Part shown: positions 62,539 to 64,000 of the stretch, piece after piece | Numbering within the stretch: position 1 is the stretch's first letter | Layout of the letters: each line of letters begins with the position of its first letter | Assembly (NCBI GenBank): GCA_018650795.1 | Contig: JABIFG010000231.1 | Span: 1-64,000 of the forward strand | Direction: 5' to 3' | Source of the DNA: Fidelibacterota bacterium | Lineage (GTDB): Bacteria; Fidelibacterota; UBA8477; JABMPR01 | Length of the DNA: 64,000 bases | The notes under the pieces: generated by a model | What the model saw: only the letters and a program-made list of their open reading frames with translations | What the model was told of the DNA's origin: nothing | Database searches by the model: none | Position numbers and translations under genes: made by a program

Positions 62539-63750
62539 CTAATTATGATTAATTCTGACAAATTTTCGTTTGCCTGCTTTAATCACAAAACTGCCTTTGA
62601 TATTAAAGGGGAAAAATTCATCCTGGATTTTCTTATTATCAACACTTACGGCATTCTGCTTAACGAGTCTACGAATCTCCCCTTTACTGGCAAATAGGCC
62701 ACTCTTATCAAGCAATGACAATAAGGTTTCATCATCGGAATCTATAGTCAGCTCTGGCATTTCATCTGGAATGTCTTTTTTAATGAACAAGTTGTCAAAA
62801 GCCTCTTGAGCAGCCATTGCAGCATGATCATCATAATAGACTTTGACGAGTTCCCGACCAAGTTGTCTCTTGAAATCTCTGGGATTTGCCCCTGATTTCA
62901 TCTTGGTATCAATCTCCTGAATCGCTCCCATTGACAGATTTGTCGTAAGCGTGAGGTACTTGACGATCATCTCATCAGGAATGGACAAGACCTTTCCAAA
63001 CATATCTGCCGGTGTATCAGATAGTCCAATGTAGTTATCGTAACTCTTCGACATCTTTTCTTTGCCATCAGTACCTTCAAGAAGAGGTAAGGTCATAATG
63101 ATTTGTTGGGCTTGGTTCGATTTTTTTTGTAACTCTCGTCCCATGAGGAGATTGAACAATTGATCCGTGCCACCCAATTCAACGTCAGAATGCAAATACA
63201 CGGAGTCTTGCGCTTGAGCTAGAGGATAAAGGAATTCATGTACTGAGATAGGCGTACCGCCCTTATATCTTTGCGAAAAGTCATCTCGCTCCAGCATTTG
63301 GGCTACAGTAACCTGTGCTGCAAGTTTTATAAGCTCAGAGAAATTCATGCTATTTAGCCAGTCCGAGTTATGCACCACATCAAGTCTATCCGCATTAAGA
63401 ATGATAGAAGCTTGCTCAAGATATGATTTGCCGTAGTCTCGAGCTTCATCCAGTGTGATGCTGGGTCTGGTTTTATTTCGGCCTGTTGGATCACCGATAG
63501 AAGCAGTGAAATCACCAATAATTAGTATAGCCTGATGTCCCAAATCCTGAAATTGTCTTAGTTTACGAAGTACGACTGCATGACCAATGTGTAGATCTGG
63601 ACGACTGGGGTCAGCTCCCAGCTTAATCTTCAGTGGTTTCCCTGATTTTGTTGATTTCTCAAGTTTTTGTTCAAGACCCTCTGGTGATACAAAGTCTTCT
63701 ACGCCACGTGAGACTACATCTATCTGTTCTTTAACGGGTGGAAATTTCAC
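62539..63750 (-). CDS. tyrS: Tyrosyl-tRNA synthetase
   Basis: LGADPSRPDLHIGHAVVLRKL, KMSKSYDNYI, C-terminal S4 domain. Confidence 0.97.
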   Translation of the reverse strand: MKFPPVKEQIDVVSRGVEDFVSPEGLEQKLEKSTKSGKPLKIKLGADPSRPDLHIGHAVVLRKLRQFQDLGHQAILIIGDFTASIGDPTGRNKTRPSITLDEARDYGKSYLEQASIILNADRLDVVHNSDWLNSMNFSELIKLAAQVTVAQMLERDDFSQRYKGGTPISVHEFLYPLAQAQDSVYLHSDVELGGTDQLFNLLMGRELQKKSNQAQQIIMTLPLLEGTDGKEKMSKSYDNYIGLSDTPADMFGKVLSIPDEMIVKYLTLTTNLSMGAIQEIDTKMKSGANPRDFKRQLGRELVKVYYDDHAAMAAQEAFDNLFIKKDIPDEMPELTIDSDDETLLSLLDKSGLFASKGEIRRLVKQNAVSVDNKKIQDEFFPFNIKGSFVIKAGKRKFVRINHN

Positions 63751-63768
63751 TGTCTTTCTCCGAATTAA

Positions 63769-64000
63769 TTATTGGCTGAGTTTTCTTGCTCGGTCCATTT
63801 CGCGAGTTGCATCACGCTTGAGGGCAGTCTGACGTTTGTCATGGACATTCTTACCCTTTGCCAGGCCTAATTCAACTTTCAGTTTGCCTGCTTTAAAATA
63901 TAGGGAGAGCGGTAATAAAGTATAGCCTTTGGCCTCAATTTCATGACTCAATTTCCTGATTTCTTTTTTATGCAGTAACAAGAGACGTGGTCTGGTAGGA
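63769..64000 (-). CDS. smpB: SsrA-binding protein SmpB, truncated by window end
   Basis: [17 protein letters not shown]...[28 protein letters not shown]; frame open to window edge. Confidence 0.95.
   Translation of the reverse strand, partial: PTRPRLLLLHKKEIRKLSHEIEAKGYTLLPLSLYFKAGKLKVELGLAKGKNVHDKRQTALKRDATREMDRARKLSQ

Noticed and set aside
1-64000. CRISPR arrays, prophage or transposase-type mobile elements
   Set aside because: No regularly spaced repeats, cas genes, integrase, transposase or phage structural ORFs were seen.

Overview
The window looks like ordinary chromosomal sequence from a Gram-negative bacterium, probably of the FCB superphylum. It carries Gld-type ABC genes, MoxR/DUF58, DUF4837, DUF3179, a TonB receptor and TamA/TamB-like genes. 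A Marinimicrobia-like lineage is my inference and was not tested. There are about 43 well-supported CDSs, mostly on the minus strand, five tRNAs, one clear TPP riboswitch and several intrinsic terminators. Housekeeping genes include dnaK, nadE, asnS, uvrB, accA, rnr, lepA, trxA, tyrS and smpB (cut by the window edge). I saw no CRISPR array, prophage or transposase. The strongest unusual signals are: (1) an AhpD/CMD-family gene at 2095..2640(-), called as two ORFs, whose only interruption is an in-frame TGA exactly at the second Cys of the CxxC motif (NECHY-TGA-IEHH), followed by a bSECIS-like hairpin, so a probable undeclared selenoprotein; (2) tRNA-associated structured inserts, including a duplicated tRNA-Ser(GCT) 3' end split by a 52-nt palindromic insert at the T-loop TTCGAA, a duplicated tRNA-Arg 5' end with a 108-bp spacing, and a mini GIY-YIG ORF just downstream of tRNA-Ser(TGA), suggesting a small tRNA-targeting selfish element; (3) a TPP riboswitch whose P1 stem contains the Shine-Dalgarno of a TonB-dependent receptor, with thiamine pyrophosphokinase next to an SSS transporter elsewhere in the window; (4) a GT2-phosphoglycosyltransferase fusion that appears to have lost the PGT catalytic Asp-Glu dyad.
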